The notes beneath the pieces are model-generated. The model did not search any database, had not been told where the DNA came from, and saw only the letters and a list, made by a program, of their open reading frames with translations. Both the position numbers and the translations under genes were made by a program. Positions 1 to 6,086 of a DNA stretch of 7,828 bases are shown in pieces. This DNA comes from Bacillota bacterium (GTDB lineage Bacteria; Bacillota_A; Clostridia; DSM-8532): positions 1 through 7,828 of the forward strand of contig JAFADM010000290.1 of assembly GCA_023424865.1 (NCBI GenBank). Reading direction: 5' to 3'. Position 1 is the first letter of the stretch, and the number at the start of each line of letters is the position of its first letter.

Positions 1-81
1 AAGAAAAAGAACCACCAGAGCAGCCGTGATAATAAAGCCTACCGGGCCAAGACGCTGATAAAGAGCCAGGAGGTTGTCCAT
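1..81 (-). CDS. N-terminus of an unidentified membrane protein (runs off the left edge)
   Basis: Only the first 27 codons are in the window, starting at the ATG at 81-79. The peptide begins MDNLLALYQRLGPVGF and continues into a hydrophobic stretch (about residues 14-27, IITAALVVLFL-like), which looks like a first membrane-spanning segment or signal anchor. A purine-rich AGGAAAGGTG lies roughly 10 bases upstream and is an acceptable ribosome site. The gene follows the chemoreceptor on the same strand with a gap of 128 bases, so co-transcription is possible, although a TATAAT hexamer at 153-158 could give it its own promoter. Too little is visible to name a family or function. That it is a real gene is an inference from the start context and the open, hydrophobic reading frame. 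Confidence 0.5.
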   Translation of the reverse strand, partial: MDNLLALYQRLGPVGFIITAALVVLFL

Positions 82-152
82 GTATAAACCACACCTTTCC
101 TAGAGGAAATCCGGGACAGGGTCCAAAGGCAGACCTCTTTGCCGGGTATGGT

Positions 153-158
153 ATTATA
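153..158 (-). promoter_or_regulatory. Possible -10 element (TATAAT) upstream of the left-edge gene
   Basis: The minus strand reads TATAAT here, a perfect sigma-A -10 hexamer 71 bases before the start codon at 81. No recognisable -35 sits 16-18 bases upstream (the position is occupied by ACCAGG-like sequence) and there is no TGn extension. It may therefore be a weak or activator-dependent promoter, or chance in an AT-rich patch. Confidence 0.25.
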
Positions 159-209
159 TTTATGAGCTTGTCCTCCTGGTTAGAAGTATTGCGCAAGATT
201 AGGCTCTTG

Positions 210-1859
210 TTAAAGGGCTTCAAGGGCTTCTCTTCCCTTGAAGAAAACCATTCTGGAGGCATCCAGCCCGCATTGTACAAGCCCCTTGCCCTTATTAAAG
301 GCAACCCCCGTATACTTGAATAATTTCCCGTCCACATCCCGAAAAGCGGCTTTCTGGTTTACCCGAAGGGAGGGATCCTTAAATATTTGCATGAATTCGT
401 AGGTTTGATCTCCCTTTTTGCTGCTGAACTGAAAACCAAGAATGGCTGAATTGCTGCTGTTTACAATTAAACCTTTCTCATCCAGTATATGTATTTCACT
501 TAAGCCTGTCTTTTCGGACAGCTCCGTGAGCTCCTCATTGCTCAAGGCCTTATTGTCAAGTATTTGAGCGATGCTTTGGGCAAGACCGAGCATTTGCTCG
601 CCCACCATATGATCAAATCTGTCCATGATGGATTCAAGATCTCCTGAAATTTTGGCAAGCTTGGCTGTGTTTTCCCTGTTGATACGGACGTCTTCAAGCT
701 GATTCTCCACGACACAGGCGATTTCCTCAACGGAGGCGGTGCCGGAATGGGTTTTGTCCGCAACCTTTCCGGTGCTTTCCGAAATGAGGCCGGTTGCGCC
801 GGACTGACGTGAAGCCCCGTCCTCGATGACACTGTTCATTTCCTTAACCTTTACCACAGAATCGAGAATATCCCTCAGGTTGTCCCCGGCAAGGGCCGCT
901 ATGCCTACGCCCTCTTCCACACGGCTTCCCACATGGAGAATGGCTTCCACTACGCCGGAAACCTCGCCGCTTACCTCTTTGACAAGATCGCTTATCTGGG
1001 TTGCTGCCTGGCGGCTTTCATCGGCAAGCTTTCTAACCTCCTCGGATACCACGGCAAAGCCTCTGCCGTTTTCCCCGGCCCGGGCAGCTTCAATAGCGGC
1101 ATTAAGGGCCAGCATATTGGTCTGTTCGGAAATAGAGGTAATGGTGCCGCTGATTTGACCTATTTGCCGGGAGGTTTCCTCCAGGCTTTTTATCACGGAG
1201 GACGTTTTTTCCACATCCTCCCGGATTTCCTTCATGGACAGGCAAACCTTGCTTACTGCCTCTTCACCGCTGGTGGCCGCATCACTGGCTTCCTTGGCCG
1301 TAGCGGCAGCCCGAGCGCTTTGATCCGCAATAGACTGGCCCGACTGGGCCAACTCCGAGGCCGCCCGGGCGATATCCGAAAGATTTTCGGAGGTTTCCTC
1401 AAAAAACTGGCGGATTTCGTTAAGTCCGGTATTGAGGTTTTCCATGCCCTCCGTGGTTCTCACGGAAGCCTCGTCGATTTTTACAGCGGAGGTATTGACG
1501 GATACGGAGGTATGAAGCAGCTCGTATATCCAGGTGTTAAGCATGCTTCGCAAGGTGTCCAGCTGGGTGTAGACTTCCTTGAAGACCGGTTCCTTTGACG
1601 CTGCATGGGGGCGGGCCGTAAAATTACCCTCGTTGAAGGCGAAAAGGCTCTTTTTTATCTCCTCTGTAAACCGGCTGTAGCTTGCCATTAAAAAGCTTGC
1701 GGCAAGACCTGCACCAAGGGCGGCCAGCGCTGCAAGCCCTAATTTCAGGGGTAATTGAGCTGTGATGGGGGAGGAACTCACCGCACCATAGCCAAAGAGG
1801 CAAAGAACGTTGATTGCAAAAACCACTAAACCCAGTTTTAATCCCAGTCGTAACTTCAT
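210..1859 (-). CDS. Methyl-accepting chemotaxis protein with a C-terminal sensor-like domain
   Basis: This is a transmembrane chemoreceptor that should pass signals to the CheA/CheW array. With the ATG at 1859 it is 549 residues; this start is preferred over the upstream ATG at 1907 because AGGAAGGAG precedes it at good spacing. Two hydrophobic segments (about residues 8-28 and 38-60) are separated by only about ten residues, so there is no extracellular ligand domain. A long helical region follows, then the diagnostic signalling tip at about 242-282 ([34 protein letters not shown]). After the second helical arm there is an additional alpha/beta region at about 424-539 ([36 protein letters not shown]) that resembles a Cache/PAS-type sensor fold. 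There is no NWETF-like C-terminal CheR/CheB tether. The family call is firm; the ligand is unknown and the fold of the C-terminal domain is inference. Confidence 0.95.
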   Translation of the reverse strand: MKLRLGLKLGLVVFAINVLCLFGYGAVSSSPITAQLPLKLGLAALAALGAGLAASFLMASYSRFTEEIKKSLFAFNEGNFTARPHAASKEPVFKEVYTQLDTLRSMLNTWIYELLHTSVSVNTSAVKIDEASVRTTEGMENLNTGLNEIRQFFEETSENLSDIARAASELAQSGQSIADQSARAAATAKEASDAATSGEEAVSKVCLSMKEIREDVEKTSSVIKSLEETSRQIGQISGTITSISEQTNMLALNAAIEAARAGENGRGFAVVSEEVRKLADESRQAATQISDLVKEVSGEVSGVVEAILHVGSRVEEGVGIAALAGDNLRDILDSVVKVKEMNSVIEDGASRQSGATGLISESTGKVADKTHSGTASVEEIACVVENQLEDVRINRENTAKLAKISGDLESIMDRFDHMVGEQMLGLAQSIAQILDNKALSNEELTELSEKTGLSEIHILDEKGLIVNSSNSAILGFQFSSKKGDQTYEFMQIFKDPSLRVNQKAAFRDVDGKLFKYTGVAFNKGKGLVQCGLDASRMVFFKGREALEAL

Positions 1860-1917
1860 AGTCCTACTCCTTCCTGTTTCAAAGGGGTGAATCCATAGGG
1901 GATGCACATAAAATACG

Positions 1918-1955
1918 AAAAAGCGCCGAAGGCAGGTGTACCTGCACTCGGCGCC
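1918..1955 (-). terminator. Rho-independent terminator of the nfnAB operon
   Basis: On the minus strand GCGCCGA (1954-1948) pairs with TCGGCGC (1929-1923), and an inner GCAGG/CCTGC stem (1945-1941 with 1936-1932) closes a TACA loop, with a 2-by-2 internal mismatch between the two. The stem is followed directly by TTTTT (1922-1918). It sits 46 bases after the nfnB stop codon. The outer 5' arm lies just downstream of a sigma-D-like promoter for the chemoreceptor. Confidence 0.85.
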
Positions 1956-1956
1956 A

Positions 1957-1983
1957 TCATCGGCAGCAGCAAGATCTGTTTTA
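1957..1983 (-). promoter_or_regulatory. Sigma-D (sigma-28) type promoter for the chemoreceptor gene
   Basis: The minus strand reads TAAA (1983-1980), exactly 15 bases, then GCCGATGA (1964-1957). The known flagellar/chemotaxis sigma-28 consensus is TAAA-N15-GCCGATAA, so the match is 4/4 and 7/8 at ideal spacing. The downstream gene is a chemoreceptor, the expected regulon. Predicted initiation is near 1948-1950, giving a leader of about 90 nt to the ATG at 1859. The promoter lies in the nfnB 3' untranslated region, before the nfn terminator. Confidence 0.8.
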
Positions 1984-2000
1984 TGGGTTCACATCCGGCT

Positions 2001-3407
2001 TCAAGCTTTTGCTTCGCTTTTTTCTCTTATGTATTCGTCCATGGCTTTAGCGGCGTTTTTGCCTGCGCCCATGGCCAGAATAACGGTGGCGGCACCTGTA
2101 ACGGCATCGCCGCCTGCGAATACGCCGGCTTTGCTTGTTGCGCCGGTTTCTTCATCGGCTACGATACAGCCCCACTTATTGGTCTCAAGATCCGGTGTGG
2201 TACTTCGGATAAGAGGGTTGGGGGAGGTTCCGATGGACATGATAACCGCATCCATGGGAATAACATGCTCCGAACCGGCTTTAACGACAGGCCGTCTTCT
2301 TCCGGAGGCATCCGGTTCGCCCAGTTCCATTTCAACACACTCAACACCGGTTACCCAGCCTTTTTCGTCGCCTAAAATACGGACAGGGTTTGTCAGAACC
2401 TTAAAAATAATGCCCTCTTCCTTGGCGTGATGAACTTCCTCAAGACGGGCGGGAAGCTCTGCTTCCGATCTTCTGTAGATAATATAGACATTTTCCGCGC
2501 CCAGACGCTTGGCGCTTCTGGCAGCATCCATAGCCACGTTTCCTCCGCCCACCACAGCCACGTTTTTGCCAAACTTAACAGGCGTGTCGGATTCAGGGAA
2601 CTTGTAGGCCTTCATAAGGTTGATGCGGGTTAAAAACTCATTGGCCGAATAAACGCCGTTGAGGTTTTCGCCGGGAATGTTCATAAAGGCGGGCAGTCCT
2701 GCGCCGGAGCCCACAAAGACGGCCTCGTAGCCTTCCTCGAAAATTTCTTCAATGGTAAGGACCTTACCGATAACCATATTGGTCTTTATTTCAACACCCA
2801 TTTCCTTAAGGGAGTCGATTTCCTTTTGAACCAGCGCCTTGGGCAGACGGAATTCAGGAATCCCATAAACCAGAACACCGCCGGCTTTATGGAAGGCCTC
2901 AAAAATGGTTACATCATAGCCCAGCTTGGCCAGATCCCCCGCACAGGTAAGACCGGAAGGGCCGGAGCCCACAACAGCAACCTTTTTGCCGTTGCGCTCA
3001 GTTTTTACAGGTGTCCGGGAAACATTTCTTATAGCCCAGTCGGCTGCAAAGCGTTCAAGTCTTCCGATGCCTACAGGCTCGCCCTTAACGCCCCGGACGC
3101 ATTTTTGCTCACACTGGGTTTCCTGTGGGCACACTCTTCCGCAAACAGCGGGAAGTCCGTTGGTTTCGCGGATTTTATCATAGGCCTGCTCGAATTCACC
3201 TTTACTGATAAGCGTGACAAACTCAGGAATTTTTACATTAACGGGACATCCGGACACGCAGGGCTTGTGCTTGCAGTTCAGACAGCGCTGAGCCTCTTCC
3301 ACAGCCATTTCTTCGGTGTAGCCCAGGGCCACCTCGTCAAAGTTTTTATTGCGGACATTAGGATCCTGTTCGGGAATGGCCACCTTTTTTAATGACATAT
3401 TAGGCAT
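2001..3407 (-). CDS. nfnB: NfnB/GltD-like subunit of NADH-dependent ferredoxin:NADP+ oxidoreductase
   Basis: This is the larger subunit of the cytoplasmic flavin-based bifurcating complex that couples NADPH, NAD+ and ferredoxin. The ATG at 3407 (468 residues) is preferred because TTAGGAGG ends eight bases upstream; a GTG at 3416 lies inside that ribosome site. The N-terminal iron-sulfur region has CLNCKHKPCVSGC at 42-54 and VCGRVCPQETQCEQKC at 88-103; its Glu inside CPQE matches the known use of a Glu ligand to one [4Fe-4S] cluster in Nfn. Next come an FAD-binding VGSGPSG (146-152), a second dinucleotide motif VGGGNVAMDAAR (286-297) for NADPH, and a C-terminal GGDAVTGAATV FAD motif. It is annotated generically as glutamate synthase small subunit in many genomes, but no gltB-like gene is adjacent and the partner here is NfnA, so Nfn is the better call. 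SudA-type sulfide dehydrogenase is the main alternative name. Confidence 0.93.
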   Translation of the reverse strand: MPNMSLKKVAIPEQDPNVRNKNFDEVALGYTEEMAVEEAQRCLNCKHKPCVSGCPVNVKIPEFVTLISKGEFEQAYDKIRETNGLPAVCGRVCPQETQCEQKCVRGVKGEPVGIGRLERFAADWAIRNVSRTPVKTERNGKKVAVVGSGPSGLTCAGDLAKLGYDVTIFEAFHKAGGVLVYGIPEFRLPKALVQKEIDSLKEMGVEIKTNMVIGKVLTIEEIFEEGYEAVFVGSGAGLPAFMNIPGENLNGVYSANEFLTRINLMKAYKFPESDTPVKFGKNVAVVGGGNVAMDAARSAKRLGAENVYIIYRRSEAELPARLEEVHHAKEEGIIFKVLTNPVRILGDEKGWVTGVECVEMELGEPDASGRRRPVVKAGSEHVIPMDAVIMSIGTSPNPLIRSTTPDLETNKWGCIVADEETGATSKAGVFAGGDAVTGAATVILAMGAGKNAAKAMDEYIREKSEAKA

Positions 3408-4251
3408 TCTGTCCACCTCCTAAGCCGATTCTGCAGGCATGGTGATCAAGGGACTGCTTTTCGTCCTCCTTGTACATGGAAAGGCGGCGCATAAGCTCGC
3501 TGAAATCCACCTCGTGGCCGTCAAAATCGGGACCGTCCACACAGGCAAATTTGGTCTTGCCGCCAATGGTAACACGACATCCGCCGCACATGCCCGTTCC
3601 GTCAATCATAACCGGATTTAGGCTGACAATGGTTTTAATGCCGTAAGGCCTTGTTACGTCACAAACAACCTTCATCATGATGGGAGGGCCGATGGCGATA
3701 ACCACGTCATAAGCATTGCCCGCATCAATGAGGCCTTTAAGAATATCGGAGACAAAGCCCTTGGTTCCGTTGGAGCCGTCGTCGGTGGTAACAAAGAGGC
3801 GGCTTGCAACCGCGTTCATTTCCTTCTCCAGTATAACCAGGTCCTTATTGCGAAAGCCTGTTATAACATCCACATCCACACCCAGGCTGTGAAGCTTTTT
3901 TGCCTGAGGATAAGCAATGGCAGTACCCAGACCGCCGCCGATAACGGCCGCTTTTTTCACGCCGTCAAAATGAGAGGCGATGCCCAGAGGTCCTGCAAAG
4001 TCCAGGAGATAGTCGCCCACTTCAAGGGCGCCCAGAAGGCGGGTGGATGCGCCCACTTCCTGAAATATAATGGTTACGGTTCCTTTTTCCCTGTCATAGT
4101 CGGCAATGGTTAAGGGAACACGCTCTCCTTCATCATGAACGCGAAGAATGATGAACTGTCCAGGCTCAGCCTTTCTTGCCACATAAGGGGCTTCAATTTC
4201 CAAAAGCTTAACCTGGGGATTTAAAATTTCTTTTCTCACGATTTTATACAT
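3400..4251 (-). CDS. nfnA: NfnA, FAD/NAD-binding [2Fe-2S] subunit of the bifurcating transhydrogenase
   Basis: The 283-residue protein belongs to the ferredoxin-NADP reductase/dihydroorotate dehydrogenase electron-transfer subunit group and should be the NADH- and FAD-binding small subunit of Nfn. Visible elements are the flavin-binding RVPLTIAD at 44-51, a nucleotide-binding VIGGGLGTA at 103-111, and a C-terminal iron-sulfur segment with C222, C225 (MCGGC) and C237 (FACVDG). Only three cysteines are present there; D217 in MIDGTG fits the Asp/three-Cys [2Fe-2S] site known from structurally studied NfnA. Length is normal for the family. It starts at the ATG at 4251, behind GGAAAGGGGA, and its stop codon overlaps the nfnB start by 8 bases, implying translational coupling. 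PyrK or SudB are alternatives, but PyrK would be expected beside pyrD, which is absent here. Confidence 0.92.
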   Translation of the reverse strand: MYKIVRKEILNPQVKLLEIEAPYVARKAEPGQFIILRVHDEGERVPLTIADYDREKGTVTIIFQEVGASTRLLGALEVGDYLLDFAGPLGIASHFDGVKKAAVIGGGLGTAIAYPQAKKLHSLGVDVDVITGFRNKDLVILEKEMNAVASRLFVTTDDGSNGTKGFVSDILKGLIDAGNAYDVVIAIGPPIMMKVVCDVTRPYGIKTIVSLNPVMIDGTGMCGGCRVTIGGKTKFACVDGPDFDGHEVDFSELMRRLSMYKEDEKQSLDHHACRIGLGGGQNA

Positions 4252-4291
4252 TTGACCAAATCCCCTTTCCTGTTCCTATCCTGCTGCAATT

Positions 4292-4325
4292 GCCGGCCAG
4301 GACCGGCCTTCCGGCATAGGCCGGA
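4292..4325 (-). promoter_or_regulatory. Alternative hairpins in the nfnA leader
   Basis: Four CCGG tetramers lie within 32 bases at spacings of 10, 8 and 10. On the minus transcript two small hairpins can form side by side: TCCGG-CCGGA (arms 4325-4321 and 4314-4310, 6-nt loop) and GCCGG-CCGGC (arms 4307-4303 and 4296-4292, 6-nt loop). Alternatively CCGGCC (4324-4319) pairs with GGCCGG (4308-4303) and excludes both. There is no U-run, so this is not an intrinsic terminator; it lies about 40 bases before the nfnA start. A regulatory role is inference. Confidence 0.35.
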
Positions 4326-4438
4326 GTGTCTTTATCCATGCTGTAACACAGATTTCTATGTGAATGATCTGTTCTCACTTTAGTCATGCATTCCTTGCAT
4401 ACAAAGGTATGATATTTAATTAACAAGAAACACACTTT

Positions 4439-4467
4439 ATTGTAACGTAAGGGGAGGGATACTTCAA
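4439..4467 (-). promoter_or_regulatory. Sigma-A promoter of the nfnAB operon
   Basis: The minus strand reads TTGAAG (4467-4462), 17 bases, then TACAAT (4444-4439), a 4/6 and 5/6 match to the housekeeping consensus at optimal spacing. Initiation near 4432 would leave a leader of about 180 nt before nfnA. A small inverted repeat, ATGCA-TTCCT-TGCAT at 4386-4400, lies about 32-46 bases after the predicted start. Confidence 0.7.
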
Positions 4468-4497
4468 TATAAAATAGTAACAGCAAAGGCAGAATTT

Positions 4498-4534
4498 TGA
4501 CGGCCGGATGAAAGATTTTGCCTATATGCCGTCA
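4498..4534. repeat. 7-bp inverted repeat overlapping the MFS stop codon
   Basis: TGACGGC (4498-4504) and GCCGTCA (4528-4534) are perfect inverted copies with a 23-base loop; the minus-strand stop codon TGA is part of one arm. No U-run follows on either strand, so it is a poor intrinsic terminator. It may affect RNA stability, or be chance. Confidence 0.3.
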
Positions 4535-5758
4535 TATAAGCCCTTGCTTCGACTCGGTTTTTACCTCTTTTTCCCTATAGAAAAACAGGAGAATAAGAGC
4601 AAGGCCTAAAAGAACAAGTCCCCCTATGAGAACAGGGGTAACCCCGCGGCTCTCAATAACAAATCCTCCCGCCGCTGTTCCAATAACGGCGGTAAGACTG
4701 CTGCACAGGCTGTCTCCCAGAGTTTGGGCGCTGGTGCGAAGCTCCTCGGGAGAGCTTTCGTAGATGAGAAGACGGAAGCTGGGAAGATAATTGCCGAAGG
4801 CAAGCCCCTGAAGCACCATGGCCACATAAATAAAAAAGGGTGACGAAGCGAAAAGCAGAAAGCCCAGCTGGCCCAGATAGAGAAGCACGGACAGGCCAAT
4901 TAATACCCGGGAGTTAAACCGGGCAGCAAGCCTTTTGGATAAAAGCAGCATGGGAATTTCCGTAATGATTCCGAAAAAAAGTGCCAGCCCCAAATCCCTG
5001 GAGGTACCTCCGGCCTTTTCCACAAGAAGGGGCAGAAGCAGGTGTACCGTTCGCGCCGACAGCCCGATGAGAAAGCATACCCCAATAAAAAAACGGTATT
5101 TACGCTCCTTTATAAGCTTTTTAAAGCTTTTAAGAATACCGTCTTTTTTGTTGACGGAGTCCTCACGGGAAACATCCCCGGTAAGAGCGGACATAAAAAG
5201 GGTGAGTCCGACAAAGATGGAAGAAGCGATAAAAAGAGCCGAAAAGCCCGTAAACTCCAACAGCCTGCCAAAGAGGAAGGCAAAAAGGCCGAAGCCCAGA
5301 GAAGCCCACATGCGAATATGGCCGTATTGCTTTTCCTGATCCTTTAAACTTCTTAAAACCCAGGTGTCCAGTATGGCCGGCTGGGGAACCTGGGCAAAGC
5401 CTAAAAGGGCCATGAGGCAAAAAATAATAAGGGGATGGCTAAAGGGTATGAAGGCCAGCGTGGTAAGCCCGATAAGAAGATTTGCAGCCATAAAAGGCCC
5501 TTTAATTTTGTTCCTTTTATCGCATAAGGTGCCCCAGAACAGCTGGCCTAAAATACCCGCCAGCGTAGAGAAGGAAAGTGCCAGGCCTATTTGCCCCTCA
5601 GAAAGGCCGCGGTGCCTGAAAAAAAGAGCCGCAAAAGAGCTGAAGGCGCACCAGGAACACCAGAAGGTGAATTCCAGAACGCTGAACTTTATTTTAAAGG
5701 GTATCTTTGATAAATTTCTGGCAATGACGTTTTTCATTCTCCTCCGTACTTTATCCAT
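4532..5758 (-). CDS. MFS transporter, phenylpropionate-permease/LacY-like group
   Basis: The protein has 408 residues and about twelve hydrophobic segments, the usual size for the major facilitator superfamily, and should sit in the cytoplasmic membrane. The TM2-TM3 loop carries the MFS motif-A remnant GTLCDKRNKIK (76-86). YGHIRMWASLGFG (145-157) matches the YGxxRxWGSLGF signature seen in the MFS_1-like/phenylpropionate-permease and nucleoside:H+ symporter branches. A basic, charged loop at about 196-221 separates the two six-helix halves. The substrate cannot be inferred. The start is uncertain: the ATG at 5758 has no good ribosome site, while the ATG at 5737 (401 residues) follows GGAGGAGA, though at a short spacing of about 3 bases. 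It stands alone, divergent from spoVB and upstream of the nfnAB promoter on the same strand; no convincing terminator separates it from nfnAB. Confidence 0.88.
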   Translation of the reverse strand: MDKVRRRMKNVIARNLSKIPFKIKFSVLEFTFWCSWCAFSSFAALFFRHRGLSEGQIGLALSFSTLAGILGQLFWGTLCDKRNKIKGPFMAANLLIGLTTLAFIPFSHPLIIFCLMALLGFAQVPQPAILDTWVLRSLKDQEKQYGHIRMWASLGFGLFAFLFGRLLEFTGFSALFIASSIFVGLTLFMSALTGDVSREDSVNKKDGILKSFKKLIKERKYRFFIGVCFLIGLSARTVHLLLPLLVEKAGGTSRDLGLALFFGIITEIPMLLLSKRLAARFNSRVLIGLSVLLYLGQLGFLLFASSPFFIYVAMVLQGLAFGNYLPSFRLLIYESSPEELRTSAQTLGDSLCSSLTAVIGTAAGGFVIESRGVTPVLIGGLVLLGLALILLFFYREKEVKTESKQGLI

Positions 5759-5851
5759 GGAAGAAGGCTTCCGTCCATGTTTTCCATTTAATTGTTCTAG
5801 TTTGAGGCTATGTCATGAAGCTTATACATAAAAGGTTTTACTTAAAAACGA

Positions 5852-5879
5852 TTGCTTGTAACGAATCAGGCATTAAACT
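5852..5879 (+). promoter_or_regulatory. Weak candidate sigma-A promoter in the divergent region
   Basis: TTGCTT (5852-5857), 16 bases, then TAAACT (5874-5879): a 3/6 and 4/6 match at slightly short spacing. It would serve the small ORF at 5930 and could read into spoVB. The match alone is not persuasive; it is listed because it lies at a sensible distance from a strong ribosome site. Confidence 0.25.
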
Positions 5880-5929
5880 GAGGAAAATCACGGCTTTTAT
5901 GCGCAAAGATTATGGAGGGGAGTTTTTTT

Positions 5930-6028
5930 ATGCATGAGAGCCCTGCTTCAGGGCTTTTAAGTGGACTGGTACAAGTGGACTGGTACAAACAGAGTAAACA
6001 TAATGCCTGTGAAGCCGTCATAGAATGA
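5930..6028 (+). CDS. Candidate 32-residue small protein upstream of spoVB
   Basis: An ATG at 5930 follows GGAGGGGAG with a 7-base T-run as spacer, a strong ribosome site, and opens 32 codons ending in TGA at 6026-6028. The peptide starts MHESPASGLLSGLV and is hydrophilic to its end, with no membrane segment or known motif. An in-frame ATG at 5912 would add six residues but lies ahead of the ribosome site. The frame crosses both copies of a 14-bp tandem duplication; with a single copy it would instead stop after 17 codons. A terminator-like hairpin lies in its first third and a sigma-E-like promoter covers its end. It could be a leader peptide, a small protein or fortuitous; the ribosome site is the only strong evidence. 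Confidence 0.35.
   Translation: MHESPASGLLSGLVQVDWYKQSKHNACEAVIE
5939..5958. terminator. Terminator-like hairpin in the divergent region
   Basis: AGCCCTG (5939-5945) and CAGGGCT (5949-5955) form a 7-bp stem with a CTT loop, followed on the plus strand by TTT at 5956-5958 (a run of four T including the last stem base). The T-run is short, so termination would be partial. On the minus strand the stem is followed after seven bases by an A-rich run rather than T. It lies inside the candidate small ORF, so translation and folding would interfere with each other. Confidence 0.45.
5959..5986. repeat. Perfect 14-bp tandem duplication
   Basis: The unit AAGTGGACTGGTAC occurs twice without a gap (5959-5972 and 5973-5986) and is followed by AA, as if starting a third copy. 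As 14 is not a multiple of three, copy number changes any reading frame passing through. It lies directly after the hairpin at 5939-5958. Confidence 0.9.
5998..6026 (+). promoter_or_regulatory. Sigma-E-like sporulation promoter for spoVB
   Basis: ACATAAT (5998-6004), 14 bases, then CATAGAAT (6019-6026). The mother-cell sigma-E consensus is about KMATATT-N14-CATACAAT, so the -10 matches 7/8, the -35 5/7, and spacing is right. Initiation near 6033 would leave about 50 nt before the spoVB ATG. Bacillus subtilis spoVB is known to be expressed under sigma-E, which supports the reading. Confidence 0.55.
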
Positions 6029-6086
6029 AGGGGCCATGTTTAGCCGCTGCCGGTGACTTTGGCCGGAGGAAAGGAGTGAATAAATT

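Larger units (their letters stand above)
5759..6086. other. 328-bp divergent regulatory region between the MFS gene and spoVB
   Basis: The left half (5759-5910) is AT-rich and contains no gene. On the minus strand a TATAAG (5826-5821) could be a -10 for the MFS gene, but no good -35 is visible. The right half holds the small ORF, hairpin, tandem duplication and sigma-E-like promoter listed separately. No RNA gene or known riboswitch could be recognised. Confidence 0.5.

Noticed and set aside
172..177. AGGAGG on the minus strand between the chemoreceptor and the left-edge gene
   Set aside because: No ATG, GTG or TTG lies 5-12 bases downstream, so it does not mark a start codon.
933..1598. 221-codon plus-strand ORF antisense to the chemoreceptor
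   Set aside because: The minus-strand frame encodes an unmistakable chemoreceptor with the conserved signalling tip; the opposite frame shows no family motif and is a shadow of a GC-rich third-position bias.
1860..1907. Upstream ATG at 1907 as the chemoreceptor start
   Set aside because: It has no ribosome site and would add 16 residues before the normal short basic N-terminus; the ATG at 1859 has a near-ideal AGGAAGGAG.
3408..3416. GTG at 3416 as the nfnB start
   Set aside because: The codon overlaps the AGGAGG that clearly serves the ATG at 3407.
4244..4486. 80-codon minus-strand ORF upstream of nfnA
   Set aside because: It starts upstream of the predicted nfn promoter, overlaps the nfnA start codon, has no ribosome site at its ATG, and its composition does not look like a folded protein.
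4498..4534. Inverted repeat at the MFS stop as an intrinsic terminator
   Set aside because: The stem is only 7 bp with a 23-base loop and no U-run follows on either strand; kept only as a repeat.
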